Positions 1-8,887 of a stretch of DNA of 55,169 bases are shown in pieces. The notes beneath the pieces are model-generated. The model was given only the letters and a program-made list of their open reading frames with translations. It was not told the DNA's origin and did not search any database. This DNA comes from an uncultured Eisenbergiella sp. (GTDB lineage: Bacteria; Bacillota; Clostridia; Lachnospirales; Lachnospiraceae), in contig CANQVD010000023.1 in the NCBI GenBank assembly GCA_947627215.1, positions 1 through 55,169 of the forward strand. Direction: 5' to 3'. Position numbers and translations under genes: made by a program. How positions within the stretch are numbered: the stretch's first letter is position 1; each line of letters opens with the position of its first letter.

Positions 1-2
1 TC

Positions 3-71
3 GAGGAGCAGGGCATGAGCCGGGAGGAGGCGCAGATCGAGGCGTTCTACGCCAGCCTGGCGGAGCGCTGA
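3..71 (+). CDS. gltB: C-terminal end of a protein, probably glutamate synthase large subunit (partial)
   Basis: An open frame enters from the left edge and stops with TGA at 69-71, giving 22 residues that end in EEAQIEAFYASLAER. The GMSREEAQ-EAF pattern resembles the last helix of GltB proteins, and gltD follows in the same direction. Both points favour the large subunit of NADPH-dependent glutamate synthase. Only the tail is visible, so this is inference from context. The 163-bp gap to gltD holds a degenerate duplication of about 24 bp spanning the gltB stop region (62-86 against 113-136). Confidence 0.55.
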   Translation, partial: EEQGMSREEAQIEAFYASLAER

Positions 72-234
72 AAGCGGAGCGCGGCGGATCGGGATGTTCT
101 TTGTCGTCCCGGCAGAGCGCTGAAGGCGGGCGCGGAGGCGACGGTTTGTGAAACGGTCCGAATGGCGCAGATGCGGATGACGGCAAGGCATCGGACCCGC
201 GGACACTGCCCGCAGAGAAAGAAAAGAGGAGATC

Positions 235-1719
235 ATGGGAAAACCGACAGGATTTTTGGAATATGAGAGAAAGGACGGACCGGTGAGGACCCCGCAGGAG
301 CGGACCGGTGATTTCCGGGAGTTTCATGGGATGCTTTCGGAAGAGGAACAGCGCCTGCAGGGCGCCCGCTGCATGGAATGCGGCGTGCCCTTCTGTCAGG
401 CGGGCATGATGATCGCCGGAATGGCTTCCGGGTGCCCTCTTCACAATCTGGTGCCGGAGATCAACGATCTGGTGTACCACGGCAACTGGGAGCAGGCCTA
501 TGTGCGTCTGTCAAAGACCCATTGTTTCCCGGAATTCACCTCCCGGGTCTGTCCGGCGCTGTGCGAGGCCGCCTGCACCTGCGGGTTGCACGCCAGACCG
601 GTGAGCACGAAGGAAAATGAGCGGGCGGTCATCGAGTATGCGTTTGCCAACGGGCTGGTGAAGGCGGACGCGCCGAAGGTGCGCACCGGAAAGACCGTGG
701 CCGTGGTGGGCAGCGGTCCGGCAGGGCTGGCGGCCGCCTGGCAGCTGAACCGCCGGGGACATCTGGTGACGGTCTATGAAAGAAGCGACCGGCCGGGCGG
801 GCTTCTGCGCTACGGCATTCCCAACATGAAGCTGGAAAAGAGCGTCATCGACCGGCGGATCCGGCTGATGGAGCAGGCTGGCATCACATTCCGGTGCAAT
901 GTGAATGTCGGAAAGGACATTTCCGGAAAGGAATTGGCGGCGCAGTACGACCGTGTGATTTTGGCCTGCGGCGCTTCCAATCCCAGAGACATTCGCGTGC
1001 CGGGCCGCGATGCGAAGGGCATTTATTTCGCGGTGCAGTTTTTGTCCGGCGTGACAAAGCGGCTGCTGGACAGCGATTTTGCGGACGTTCCCTATGAGCT
1101 GGCGAAGGGAAAACGGGTGATGGTCATCGGCGGCGGTGATACCGGAAACGACTGTGTGGGCACCGTCATCCGTCTCGGGGCGGCGGACGTGATTCAGTTG
1201 GAGATGATGCCGAAGCCGGCGGAAAGCCGGCTGGAGAGCAATCCCTGGCCGGAATGGCCCAGGGTGCTGAAAACGGATTACGGTCAGGAGGAGGCCATCG
1301 ACCGGTTCGGAGCGGATCCCCGGATTTACCAGACCACGGTGACGGAATTCAAAAAGGATGAGGCGGGCAATGTGCGCGCCGCCGTCGTCGTGAGCTTAAA
1401 GCCCCGGTTCGATGAAAAGACGAAGCGCACCGCCATGGTCCCGGTGGAGGGGACGCAGCGGGAGCTTCCGGTGGATCTTGTGCTCATCGCGGCGGGATTT
1501 CTGGGAAGTGAGACTTACATTTCCGAGAGCTTTGGTGTAAAATGGAATGCGAGGACCAATGTGGACACCCTGCCCGGCGAATACCGGACCAGCGAGGAAC
1601 GGATCTTCACCGCGGGAGATATGCACAGGGGGCAGTCTCTGGTGGTCTGGGCTATCGCGGAGGGAAGGGAAGCGGCCAGGGCCGTGGATGAATCCCTGAT
1701 GGGGTATACGAATCTGTGA
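235..1719 (+). CDS. gltD: Glutamate synthase (NADPH) small subunit
   Basis: A 494-residue GltD. It carries electrons from NADPH through FAD and Fe-S centres to the large subunit, which makes glutamate from glutamine and 2-oxoglutarate. The N-terminal Fe-S domain has the cysteine set C46, C49, C54 and C67, followed by FTSRVCPALCEAAC near 101-114. A Rossmann FAD motif (VVGSGPAGLAAA) lies at about 157-168, and a second dinucleotide motif (VIGGGDTGND) marks the NADPH domain. The C-terminal TAGDMHRGQSLVVWA motif is typical of the family. Length is normal. The start is supported by an AGAGGAG-like ribosome site 5 to 10 bases upstream. It sits between the probable gltB end and glnA, so the GOGAT and GS genes are clustered here. 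Confidence 0.95.
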   Translation: MGKPTGFLEYERKDGPVRTPQERTGDFREFHGMLSEEEQRLQGARCMECGVPFCQAGMMIAGMASGCPLHNLVPEINDLVYHGNWEQAYVRLSKTHCFPEFTSRVCPALCEAACTCGLHARPVSTKENERAVIEYAFANGLVKADAPKVRTGKTVAVVGSGPAGLAAAWQLNRRGHLVTVYERSDRPGGLLRYGIPNMKLEKSVIDRRIRLMEQAGITFRCNVNVGKDISGKELAAQYDRVILACGASNPRDIRVPGRDAKGIYFAVQFLSGVTKRLLDSDFADVPYELAKGKRVMVIGGGDTGNDCVGTVIRLGAADVIQLEMMPKPAESRLESNPWPEWPRVLKTDYGQEEAIDRFGADPRIYQTTVTEFKKDEAGNVRAAVVVSLKPRFDEKTKRTAMVPVEGTQRELPVDLVLIAAGFLGSETYISESFGVKWNARTNVDTLPGEYRTSEERIFTAGDMHRGQSLVVWAIAEGREAARAVDESLMGYTNL

Positions 1720-1800
1720 ATCTGACGGACCGCGCGGCGGTGACGGGAAAAGCCGGCACGGCGCGGCGGAAACGAGCGAATGCGGGATAGGAGCGAGGCT

Positions 1801-3123
1801 ATGACAAAGGCGGAAATTTTGCGGCTGGTCAGGGAGGAGGATGTGGAGTTCATCCGCCTCCAGTTTACGGATCTGTTCGGGGCACTGAAAAATGTGGCGG
1901 TGACGGCCAGCCAACTGGAACGCGCCCTGAACAATGAGTGCGCGTTCGACGGCTACGGGATGGCGGGCATCAATACCAGAGGATACGGGGACCTGTTCCT
2001 GCATCCGGATCTGGATACCTTTGTGATCCTGCCGTGGCGGCCCCAGCAGGGGAAGGTGGCGAGGTTCCTCTGCGATGTCCGGAAGGCGGACGGCACGCCG
2101 CTGGCGGTGAGCACCCGGGCGCTGCTCAAACGGACGCTGGAGCAGACCGCGGAGCAGGGATATACGGTATTTGCCCATCCGGAATGCGAGTTTTTCCTGT
2201 TTCATACCGATGAGAACGGCGTTCCCACCACGGTGAGCCATGAACGTTCCGGTTTTCTGGACGTCAGCCCGCTGGATCTGGGCGAAAACGCCCGCCGGGA
2301 AATGGTGCTGGCGCTGGAGGAGATGGGCTTTGAGATCGAAGCCTCCTTCCATGAGAGCGCGCCCGCTCAGCACGAGATCGATTTCAAATGCGCGCAGGCC
2401 ATGGAGATCGCGGACAAGATCGTCACCTTTAAGAACGCGGTGCGTTCCACGGCCAAGCGGTTCGGCCTGCACGCCACGTTCATGCCCAAGCCCACGGCGG
2501 GTTCCGCCGGATCGGGCATGCATATCAGCTTTTCGATTTTGAAGGACGGGAAAAATATTTTCTGCGATCCGGCGGATAAGGACGGACTGAGCGACGAGGC
2601 CAGGTGGTTCATGGGCGGTGTGATGGCCCATGCCAGGGCCATGTGCGCCATCACCAATCCGCTGGTCAATTCCTATAAGCGCCTGATGTCGGGCTTTGAG
2701 GCCCCCCGGGACATCATCTGGACTACGCGGAATCAGAACACGCTGATCCGTGTGCATTCCGGCAGCGCGGACGGTCCCAGACTCGAGCTGCGGTTTCCGG
2801 ATCCTTCCGCCAATCCGTACCTGGCGCTGAATGTCTGCATTGCGGCCGGACTGGACGGCATGCAGAAGCATCTGGATCCCGGCGCGCCCGCGGCCCTGCG
2901 CTACGAGGAGCGGACGGAGGCGGAAAAGGCCGCGGCCGGCGTGGAGCATCTGCCGGAGACGCTGCATGAGGCGGTGGCTCTGCTGGAGCAGGACGCCTTT
3001 ATGAAGACGGTGCTGGGCGGCGAACTCGTCCAGCTTTATGCGGACGCCAAGAAGGCGGAGTGGAATGAGTATATGTCCCAGGTATCCGAGTGGGAAGTGG
3101 AAAAGTATTTGTTCCGGACTTGA
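1801..3123 (+). CDS. glnA: Glutamine synthetase, type I
   Basis: A 440-residue class I glutamine synthetase that makes glutamine from glutamate, ammonia and ATP. Visible hallmarks are the N-terminal beta-grasp segment (FIRLQFTDLFGALKNVA), the DG-Y active-site segment near residue 50, the glutamate-rich metal site (HPECEFFLF), the ATP segment around GSGMHISFS, NPLVNSYKRL, and the C-terminal LELRFPDPSANPYLA. An upstream ATG at 1780 is in frame, but the ribosome site AGGAG at 1789-1793 is spaced for ATG 1801, and the family normally begins close to this point. At about 440 residues it matches the short GSI-alpha type of Firmicutes and lacks the extra segment of adenylylated enzymes. An ANTAR regulator follows by 13 bp. 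Confidence 0.95.
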   Translation: MTKAEILRLVREEDVEFIRLQFTDLFGALKNVAVTASQLERALNNECAFDGYGMAGINTRGYGDLFLHPDLDTFVILPWRPQQGKVARFLCDVRKADGTPLAVSTRALLKRTLEQTAEQGYTVFAHPECEFFLFHTDENGVPTTVSHERSGFLDVSPLDLGENARREMVLALEEMGFEIEASFHESAPAQHEIDFKCAQAMEIADKIVTFKNAVRSTAKRFGLHATFMPKPTAGSAGSGMHISFSILKDGKNIFCDPADKDGLSDEARWFMGGVMAHARAMCAITNPLVNSYKRLMSGFEAPRDIIWTTRNQNTLIRVHSGSADGPRLELRFPDPSANPYLALNVCIAAGLDGMQKHLDPGAPAALRYEERTEAEKAAAGVEHLPETLHEAVALLEQDAFMKTVLGGELVQLYADAKKAEWNEYMSQVSEWEVEKYLFRT

Positions 3124-3136
3124 GGCGGTGTGACAG

Positions 3137-3685
3137 ATGAGCAGTATAATCGTTGTTCTGCCAAAAACAGAAGAAGCGAAGCAGATCCGCGATATACTGG
3201 GCCGCCGGGGGCTGGAGGTGGCCGCCGTGTGCGCCACGGGGGCCAGCGCTCTGGAACGGGTACATCAGTTGGGAAGCGGCGTGGTGATCTGCAGCTACCG
3301 GCTCCGGGATATGCACTATACCCAGTTTGCCCGGTATCTGCCCGATTATTTTGAGATGCTGCTTCTGACGTCGGCGGCGGAGGCTGAAAACTGTCCGCAG
3401 GGCGTGATAGCCCTCACTTATCCGGTCAGGCCCGGCGATCTGGCGGGCACTGTGCAGATGATGCTGGCCCAGTTGGACCGGCGCCTGGGGCGCAGGAAGA
3501 CGGCGCCGCCCAAACGGACCTGGAAGGAACAGAATTATATCAACAACGCGAAAATGGTTCTGATGGAGCGGAACCATATGTCGGAGCAGGAGGCGTACCG
3601 CTATATTCAGAAGTGCAGCATGGATTCCGGCACCAATATGGTGGAAACGGCGCAGATGATCCTGCTGCTGATTTATGACAGCTAA
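3137..3685 (+). CDS. ANTAR-domain antitermination regulator with a pseudo-receiver
   Basis: 182 residues. The N-terminal 110 residues fold like a response-regulator receiver, but the usual phospho-acceptor aspartate position reads VVICSYR, so phosphorylation looks unlikely. The C-terminal 55 residues are a clear ANTAR RNA-binding domain (AKMVLMERNHMSEQEAY, IQKCSMDSG, VETAQMIL). ANTAR proteins bind paired hairpins in nascent RNA and prevent termination. A comparable regulator next to glnA (NitR) is known in solventogenic clostridia, so control of glnA/glt transcripts is a reasonable inference. I did not find an obvious two-hairpin ANTAR target between gltD and glnA; a target could lie upstream of the window. 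The gene starts 13 bp after the glnA stop with only a weak ribosome site, which suggests coupling. Confidence 0.85.
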   Translation: MSSIIVVLPKTEEAKQIRDILGRRGLEVAAVCATGASALERVHQLGSGVVICSYRLRDMHYTQFARYLPDYFEMLLLTSAAEAENCPQGVIALTYPVRPGDLAGTVQMMLAQLDRRLGRRKTAPPKRTWKEQNYINNAKMVLMERNHMSEQEAYRYIQKCSMDSGTNMVETAQMILLLIYDS

Positions 3686-3765
3686 GGCGGAAAAGGCCGG
3701 GGCATATCCGGAGGCCGGGACAGGGACGGCGGAAATCGAAGCCTTGAGCGGGAAGGAGCGCGGGC

Positions 3766-4980
3766 ATGTATCGCATTAATGAGAACTATCTGAAGCTGCA
3801 GGGCAGCTATCTTTTTTCGGAGATCGGCAGGCGGGTGGCGGCCTATAAGGAGGCGCATCCGGAGAAGGATGTGATCCGGCTGGGGATCGGAGACGTGACG
3901 CAGCCCATCGCGCCGACCATCATCAGCGCCCTTCACAAAGCCGTGGACGAGATGGGAACGCCGGAGGGGTTCCGGGGATACGGGCCGGAGCAGGGATATG
4001 ATTTCCTGCGGAATGCCATTGCGGAGAATGATTACCGGGCCAGAGGCTGTGAGATCGCCGCGGATGAAATCTTCGTCTCCGACGGCGCGAAGTGTGATGT
4101 GGGAAACATTCAGGAGATTTTCGGCACGGACAATACGGTGGCGGTCTGCGATCCGGTCTATCCGGTGTATGTGGACACCAACGTGATGGCGGGGCGCACG
4201 GGCCGGTTCGATCCGGCCAAAGGCGGTTTTGACCGGCTGATCTACATGCCCTGTACGGCGGAGAACGGCTTTTCGCCGGAGCTGCCCGGGCAGGTGCCGG
4301 ATCTGATCTATCTGTGCTTCCCCAACAATCCCACCGGTGCGGCGATCCGGAAGGAGGCGCTGCAGGCCTGGGTGGACTATGCGAACCGGAACGGCTCGGT
4401 CATCCTCTATGACGCGGCCTATGAAGCGTATATTTCGGAGGAAGGGGTGCCCCACAGCATTTATGAGTGCGAGGGGGCCAGGACCTGTGCCATCGAGATG
4501 CACAGCTTTTCCAAGAACGCCGGCTTTACCGGGCTGCGGCTGGGCTATACCGTCATTCCGAAGGATTTAAAGAGCGGCGGCGTCACCCTGCACAGCCTGT
4601 GGGACAGACGGCACGGCACGCGCTACAACGGCGCGCCCTATATCGTGCAGCGGGCCGGAGAGGCGGTCTATTCCGAGGCGGGAAAGGCGGAGCTGAAGGC
4701 GCAGGTGGCCTATTATATGGAGAATGCCAGGACCATCCGGGAGGGGCTTAAGGAGGCCGGGTTCACGGCTTACGGCGGCGTCAATGCGCCCTATATCTGG
4801 ATGAAGACGCCGGACGGCATGACGAGCTGGGCGTTTTTTGACAGGCTTCTGGCCCAGGTTCAGGTGGTCGGCACGCCGGGCTCCGGATTCGGGGCCAGCG
4901 GAGAAGGGTATTTCCGCCTGACGGCATTCGGAACGCAGGAGAACACGCGGGAGGCCCTGCGCCGGATCCGCAGTCTGTAA
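3766..4980 (+). CDS. dapL: LL-diaminopimelate aminotransferase
   Basis: A 404-residue fold-type I PLP aminotransferase that converts tetrahydrodipicolinate directly to LL-diaminopimelate, the one-step route to lysine and peptidoglycan precursors. The N-terminus ([25 protein letters not shown]) and GYGPEQG are characteristic of DapL and separate it from general aspartate aminotransferases. The PLP region includes [16 protein letters not shown] and the Schiff-base lysine in [16 protein letters not shown]. The C-terminus RLTAFG is also typical. GGAAGGAGCG precedes the ATG by about 6 bases. It lies 80 bp after the ANTAR regulator on the same strand and is separated from the following gene by 463 bp, so it probably closes this nitrogen and amino-acid unit. 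Confidence 0.95.
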   Translation: MYRINENYLKLQGSYLFSEIGRRVAAYKEAHPEKDVIRLGIGDVTQPIAPTIISALHKAVDEMGTPEGFRGYGPEQGYDFLRNAIAENDYRARGCEIAADEIFVSDGAKCDVGNIQEIFGTDNTVAVCDPVYPVYVDTNVMAGRTGRFDPAKGGFDRLIYMPCTAENGFSPELPGQVPDLIYLCFPNNPTGAAIRKEALQAWVDYANRNGSVILYDAAYEAYISEEGVPHSIYECEGARTCAIEMHSFSKNAGFTGLRLGYTVIPKDLKSGGVTLHSLWDRRHGTRYNGAPYIVQRAGEAVYSEAGKAELKAQVAYYMENARTIREGLKEAGFTAYGGVNAPYIWMKTPDGMTSWAFFDRLLAQVQVVGTPGSGFGASGEGYFRLTAFGTQENTREALRRIRSL

Positions 4981-5443
4981 GGAAAGCACGCCTGCGCCGG
5001 AGGCCGGCGCGGCATCGCGGTTCCCGGTTTTCAGAATTTCCGTTATGTAACTGACGGAAAATGTCATAATCGGAATGTCCCTGCCGAAGCGGCGCGGGAA
5101 CGGCACATCCGTCCGGTTTCCCTGACGGAATGGGACGAACGCGGGAAAATCCGCCGCGGGAGCGGAAAATGGGCGCCGTATTGATACAAAACGAATGGGA
5201 AGCGCTATTTTCTGATAAATAATATTTTTGCGTCCGCATAATACTTTTTGCGCGGGCGCCTTTTTTATTACTTTTTTCGCAATCTACTATATCCTGTTCC
5301 CTGCGCCGGCGGTTATACTGGAGGCAGGAAGAGGGAACAGTTTCCGGTGGCAAAACGGAGATGTGGAATTTCCGGTATCCGAAATCCGCGGGGGAGGATG
5401 GACGCCGGATGTCCCGGGGTTTCGAAAAAGGGGATGTGATCGT
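4981..5443 (+). other. 463-bp intergenic stretch after dapL
   Basis: No convincing gene. It holds a GC-rich hairpin (GCGCCGG-agg-CCGGCGC, 4994-5010) with no T-run, an inverted repeat TTTCCGT/ACGGAAA around 5038-5060, and a terminator-like hairpin at 5230-5267. The open frame of the recombinase extends back to 5228, but that part crosses the terminator and has no ribosome site. Confidence 0.5.
5230..5267 (+). terminator. Rho-independent terminator-like hairpin
   Basis: The 8-bp stem GCGTCCGC (5230-5237) pairs with GCGGGCGC (5252-5259) with one G-U pair and a 14-nt loop, and is followed by CTTTTTT. It could end the dapL transcript, although it is 250 bp past the stop, or act as an attenuator for the recombinase gene. 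Confidence 0.6.
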
Positions 5444-6292
5444 ATGAAGGAGAGGAGAAGTAAGATCGTAGCGATGAGCGCGTATACGGAGCGGGCGGAA
5501 AGCATTCAGGTGACGGAGGAGCTGATCGACGGATTTGTGGCGGAGCTGACGGAGAAGGGGCGCAGTCAGGAATCCCTGAAGAATTATCGCGCGATCCTGA
5601 TGGGGCTCTACGATTTCCTGCCGGAGGACAAGATCCTGAACAATGAATCGGCGGGGCGGTGGCGCAGGTGGCTCAAGGAGAGCGGCTATTCCGGGCGCAC
5701 CATCAATTCCCGCATTTCCGCGCTGAACAGCTTTCTGCAGTATCTGGGCAGGCGGGAATGGCAGTCGGACGAGTTCCATTACAATCACGAGGAGACGCAG
5801 CCGGAGCTGACGAGAGCGGAATACGTGAGGCTCCTGCAGGCGGCCAAGGCGTCCGGAAAGGAACGATCCTATCTGCTGATCAAGACGCTGGGCGGAGCCG
5901 GCGTGCGGATCCAGGAGCTGCCGCAGCTCACGGTGGAATCGCTGGTCAGAGGACACGCGCAGTTGAAATGCCATAATACGAACCGGGTCATGCATATCCC
6001 GGAGCCGCTGCGCAGAGAGCTTCTGGATTACGCGAAGCGGGAGGGGATTAAAGAGGGCCCCGTTTTCGTGACGCAGGAAGGCAGCCCGCTGATCCGTTCC
6101 AGTGTATGGCATTATGTGAACATCGTCAGCAAGGATGCGCGGGTGGACGAGGAAAAGGCGAATCCGCGCTGCCTGTGGAAGATGTATCAGAGCACCTTCG
6201 CCGGAATCCGGTCCGGCATCGATCTTTTGATCGAGCAGGCCTATGAGCGGATGATGGAGGAAGAACAGCTCGCCGTCGGCTGGGAAAGATAG
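5444..6292 (+). CDS. Tyrosine-recombinase-family protein with an eroded catalytic box
   Basis: About 282 residues. The N-terminal SAM-like core-binding domain (about 25-110: LKNYRAILMGLYDFLP, RTINSRISALNSFLQY) and a C-terminal catalytic-type domain are those of XerC/XerD-like integrases. The first catalytic arginine is present in GGAGVRIQEL (R155). The H-x-x-R box, normally PHxLRH, reads NPRCLWKMYQ, so both the histidine and the second arginine are missing. A tyrosine is present in EQAYERMMEEE near 267. I recall similar NPRxLRKLYQ proteins in Lachnospiraceae, so this may be a conserved non-canonical subgroup rather than a dying gene. ATG 5444 has GGGG 10 bases upstream; ATG 5474 is an alternative. 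It is not next to an obvious att site or tRNA and converges on the AraC gene. Confidence 0.75.
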   Translation: MKERRSKIVAMSAYTERAESIQVTEELIDGFVAELTEKGRSQESLKNYRAILMGLYDFLPEDKILNNESAGRWRRWLKESGYSGRTINSRISALNSFLQYLGRREWQSDEFHYNHEETQPELTRAEYVRLLQAAKASGKERSYLLIKTLGGAGVRIQELPQLTVESLVRGHAQLKCHNTNRVMHIPEPLRRELLDYAKREGIKEGPVFVTQEGSPLIRSSVWHYVNIVSKDARVDEEKANPRCLWKMYQSTFAGIRSGIDLLIEQAYERMMEEEQLAVGWER

Positions 6293-6340
6293 GCGGCTGA
6301 CCGAAACAACGATCATCTGGAAATAAGAAATATCCGCAAA

Positions 6341-6395
6341 GCGCTGTGCGGATCCGGTCTATGGGGGAGACGGGATCCGCGCAGCGCCTTTTTTT
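6341..6395 (+). terminator. Strong intrinsic terminator between convergent genes
   Basis: The 15-bp stem GCGCTGTGCGGATCC (6341-6355) pairs with GGATCCGCGCAGCGC (6373-6387) with one wobble, followed by seven T (6389-6395). It terminates the recombinase gene and reaches the stop codon of the convergent AraC-type gene. Confidence 0.9.
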
Positions 6396-8586
6396 AACTG
6401 TCCGTTCCGCCGGAGAACTGGCTGTCGGCGGCCTGGCCGGAATACTGTCCCGGCGTGACGCCCTCCAGCTCCCGGAATTTGCGGATGAAATAATAGGGGT
6501 AGGAAAAGCCCAGGTAGTCCGAGATTTCGTTGACCGTCATCTTATTCTCCCGAAGCAGCTCCCGGCTCTTTTCGATCCGCTTTTCCGTCACATAGACGGA
6601 GAAGTTTTTCCCGGTCATTTCCCGTACGATCCGGCTGACCTGCCCGTTGGTCAGGCCGAAGTGCTCGGATACCATGTTCAGGCAGATGACGTTTTCCCGG
6701 TAATGCCCGTCGATGAAGTCGATGACGGCCGCGTCCAGACTTTCCTTTTCCCTGATATCGCGGGAGCTGATGGCGGAAAGGACGGAGAGCAGATACCGCT
6801 CAAAGGAATCCTCCAGTTCCTTCAGGCTGTCGCAGTTTTTCGGAAGGAAGTCGCTTTCCACCCGTACCGGGATGGGCATGGAGGCCAGCCGGGAGAGAAT
6901 ATCGTTCTGGATGAAATACAGATATTTCCGGATTTCCGTATTGTCCAGGATCCAGGGACCGTCCGTGAAGGAGGAAAAGATCGTGCGGCTGTGCGCCAGG
7001 CAGTCCCGGATGTTTCCGGCCAGAAGCGTGTTGACCAGTTGCTTTTCCGTCTGCAGGGGGAATTCGTAGGCCTCCTGTCCCTGCGCGATATCTGCCCCGG
7101 TGCGCAGGGGCGTGACCAGGGACCAGGAATATTTCTCGATTTCGGATACCTCCTGCCAGGCCGCAGGGAGTTGTCTGACGCTGTCGACGGCGGAGCTGAG
7201 ACAGCAGACCGGGGCGCACCGGAACCGGTTTTCCAGGAGCGTCAGCGCTTCCCGCGCGATGGAGGCCGGAAGCTTTTCCGCGTCGGGAGAAGCGCCGGAG
7301 GCAAAGCCCAGCACCGCGCCCGCCCGATCCGGGGTCAGCGAAAAGATCTGGCAGCGGAAATCCTGTTTCCGGGAGAGCTTCGTCAGGATTTCCTTCAGCG
7401 CGCCCGGAAAATCCGCGGTCCCTTCGGCGTCCGGTTTCGCGGCGCTTCCGTTGCCGTTCGCATCCGCTGCCTTTCCTTCGCCGTCCTCTCCCGCGGCCTT
7501 TTGCAGCCGGAAGGACATGGCCCGGAAGGAATGACAGCCGGGAAAATCCGCGCCTGGATTGAACTGCGGGAAGGAGGCGTCCGCTGCGCTGTTTTCGGAG
7601 GTCAGGAAATACCGCCAGCGCAGGCTCCGGGAGGTCTGCAGAATGTCCCGGATCGGGGCGGTCTGCAGGAAGGTCAGGATGACGGCGGCAAACAGCAGAA
7701 CGGTCAGGATCCCGATGGCGACGATGCAGAAGGTCAGCAGGGAGGAACGGACGGGAGGCAGCTCGCTTTCCAGCACAAAGCTCCAGCCCAGCCATGCGGA
7801 ATCCGCCCGGGAGGAGATGACCTGTGCGCCGTCCTCCGCCAGCGCCGAGTCGCCGGCCGGCACGCCTGCTTCTCCGTTGAAGATGATGCTGCCGTCTTTT
7901 CCGAGGATGTAGAAGGCGGGATGCGATTTGATCTGCAGGTCCTCAACGATCTGCGCATAGATCCGATGCGCGTCGATATTGACGGCGAGACAGGCGGTTT
8001 TGGGTTCGGCGTTGATGGGAAGGGAGATCAGCATGGTGATGACCTGGGTATCGCCGCGGCCGGACGCGTCCTGAAAGTCCAGCGGTCTGGGCTCCAGAAA
8101 CAGCGGGGCGGCGGTCGGGGGAAGGACTGAAAAAGCCTCCCGGTCGTAGAAGGATTCGATCGGCGTCATGGTGGAGGGCAGGGAATAGCTGGAAAAGACC
8201 AGCCCGTCCGAAGGGAAATACAGATAGCTGCTGTAGATATATTCGTTGGCGACGCTCAGGCCGGTCAGATACTGTACGATGCTTTTATTTTCCTCCGCGC
8301 TCCCGGAACGGTTCGGGGACGCCTGCAGGAGCACGTTGTCGGCCGCGGCGGAATGCATGCACAGATCCTGGACGTTTTTCAGATGGAGCTCATAGATGGA
8401 CGCCACCTGATCGGCGATGGTCTCGTTGGAGGCGGTGAGATTGTCCAGCCAGACCTTTTTTTCCAGCACGTGAAAAAGGACGCCCGTGAGGACCGAAAAA
8501 AGGATCAGCGTCAGCGCGATCATTCGAATCTGCTTTTTGCGGAAAAGCTGCAGGGTGAGTTCCCTGCGGGTCTCTTTTTTGGACAA
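6394..8586 (-). CDS. Membrane-bound AraC-family regulator with extracellular Cache-type sensor
   Basis: 730 residues from a TTG start at 8586, chosen because AGGGGGGAG lies 7 bases upstream. An ATG 33 codons earlier would add a Pro/Gly-rich tail with no ribosome site. Order of parts: short cytoplasmic N-terminus, membrane segment about 22-42, a large extracellular region about 45-280 of the dCache type seen in YesN/AraC fusions, second membrane segment about 283-307, a cytoplasmic linker, and a C-terminal AraC double helix-turn-helix (LNMVSEHFGLTNGQVSRIV, VNEISDYLGFSYPYYFIRKF, TPGQYSGQ). Such one-component sensors usually control carbohydrate uptake or degradation genes nearby. The neighbours here are a secreted glycosidase-like protein and, across the Trk block, the rhamnogalacturonan genes. 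The ligand cannot be read from sequence. Confidence 0.88.
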   Translation of the reverse strand: MSKKETRRELTLQLFRKKQIRMIALTLILFSVLTGVLFHVLEKKVWLDNLTASNETIADQVASIYELHLKNVQDLCMHSAAADNVLLQASPNRSGSAEENKSIVQYLTGLSVANEYIYSSYLYFPSDGLVFSSYSLPSTMTPIESFYDREAFSVLPPTAAPLFLEPRPLDFQDASGRGDTQVITMLISLPINAEPKTACLAVNIDAHRIYAQIVEDLQIKSHPAFYILGKDGSIIFNGEAGVPAGDSALAEDGAQVISSRADSAWLGWSFVLESELPPVRSSLLTFCIVAIGILTVLLFAAVILTFLQTAPIRDILQTSRSLRWRYFLTSENSAADASFPQFNPGADFPGCHSFRAMSFRLQKAAGEDGEGKAADANGNGSAAKPDAEGTADFPGALKEILTKLSRKQDFRCQIFSLTPDRAGAVLGFASGASPDAEKLPASIAREALTLLENRFRCAPVCCLSSAVDSVRQLPAAWQEVSEIEKYSWSLVTPLRTGADIAQGQEAYEFPLQTEKQLVNTLLAGNIRDCLAHSRTIFSSFTDGPWILDNTEIRKYLYFIQNDILSRLASMPIPVRVESDFLPKNCDSLKELEDSFERYLLSVLSAISSRDIREKESLDAAVIDFIDGHYRENVICLNMVSEHFGLTNGQVSRIVREMTGKNFSVYVTEKRIEKSRELLRENKMTVNEISDYLGFSYPYYFIRKFRELEGVTPGQYSGQAADSQFSGGTDS

Positions 8587-8748
8587 AGCTCTGCTCCCCC
8601 CTGCTGTGCGCGGCGCGCCCGGGACCGGAATCCCGTGTCCTCCCCAGGTCCGGGATCCGGCGGCAGATGCGGGCTGCCGCGGCATGACGGACGGCGTTTT
8701 TGCCGCCGTACAAACGCATTTTATTACGAAATGGCGATTTCTTCATTC

Positions 8749-8778
8749 AGTATAACATTGAAGAGAAAGGAATTTCAA
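8749..8778 (-). promoter_or_regulatory. Sigma-A promoter of the AraC/Cache gene
   Basis: On the minus strand TTGAAA (8778-8773) and TATACT (8754-8749) are separated by 18 bp, about 165 bp upstream of the TTG start. Confidence 0.65.
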
Positions 8779-8789
8779 GACAAAACATT

Positions 8790-8801
8790 CTGAATATTCA
8801 G
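8790..8801. promoter_or_regulatory. Palindrome CTGAATATTCAG upstream of the promoter
   Basis: A perfect 12-bp palindrome lies 12 bp upstream of the -35 of the AraC-type gene. It could be an operator; no protein partner can be assigned. Confidence 0.35.
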
Positions 8802-8829
8802 AAAATATTGAAAACAGGTTATCGTTGGG

Positions 8830-8848
8830 GCCCCGGCGCTGCCGGGGC
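8830..8848 (-). terminator. GC hairpin after the DUF5722 gene
   Basis: GCCCCGG/CCGGGGC with a 5-nt loop lies 40 bp past the stop of the DUF5722 gene. The following minus-strand sequence has only a short T-run, so termination is plausible but weak. The 301-bp gap 8587-8887 otherwise holds only the AraC promoter and palindrome. Confidence 0.4.
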
Positions 8849-8887
8849 TCCGTGAACCGTAATGGGAACGCTGTCGGCGATCCTGCT

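Noticed and set aside
5181-5211. Promoter TTGATA with TATTTT upstream of the recombinase
   Set aside because: A 19-bp spacer and weak -10, followed by a terminator-like hairpin before the gene; not convincing enough to list.
8587-8685. ATG start at 8685 for the AraC/Cache protein
   Set aside because: The added residues are Pro/Gly-rich with no ribosome site, whereas TTG 8586 has AGGGGGGAG at ideal spacing.
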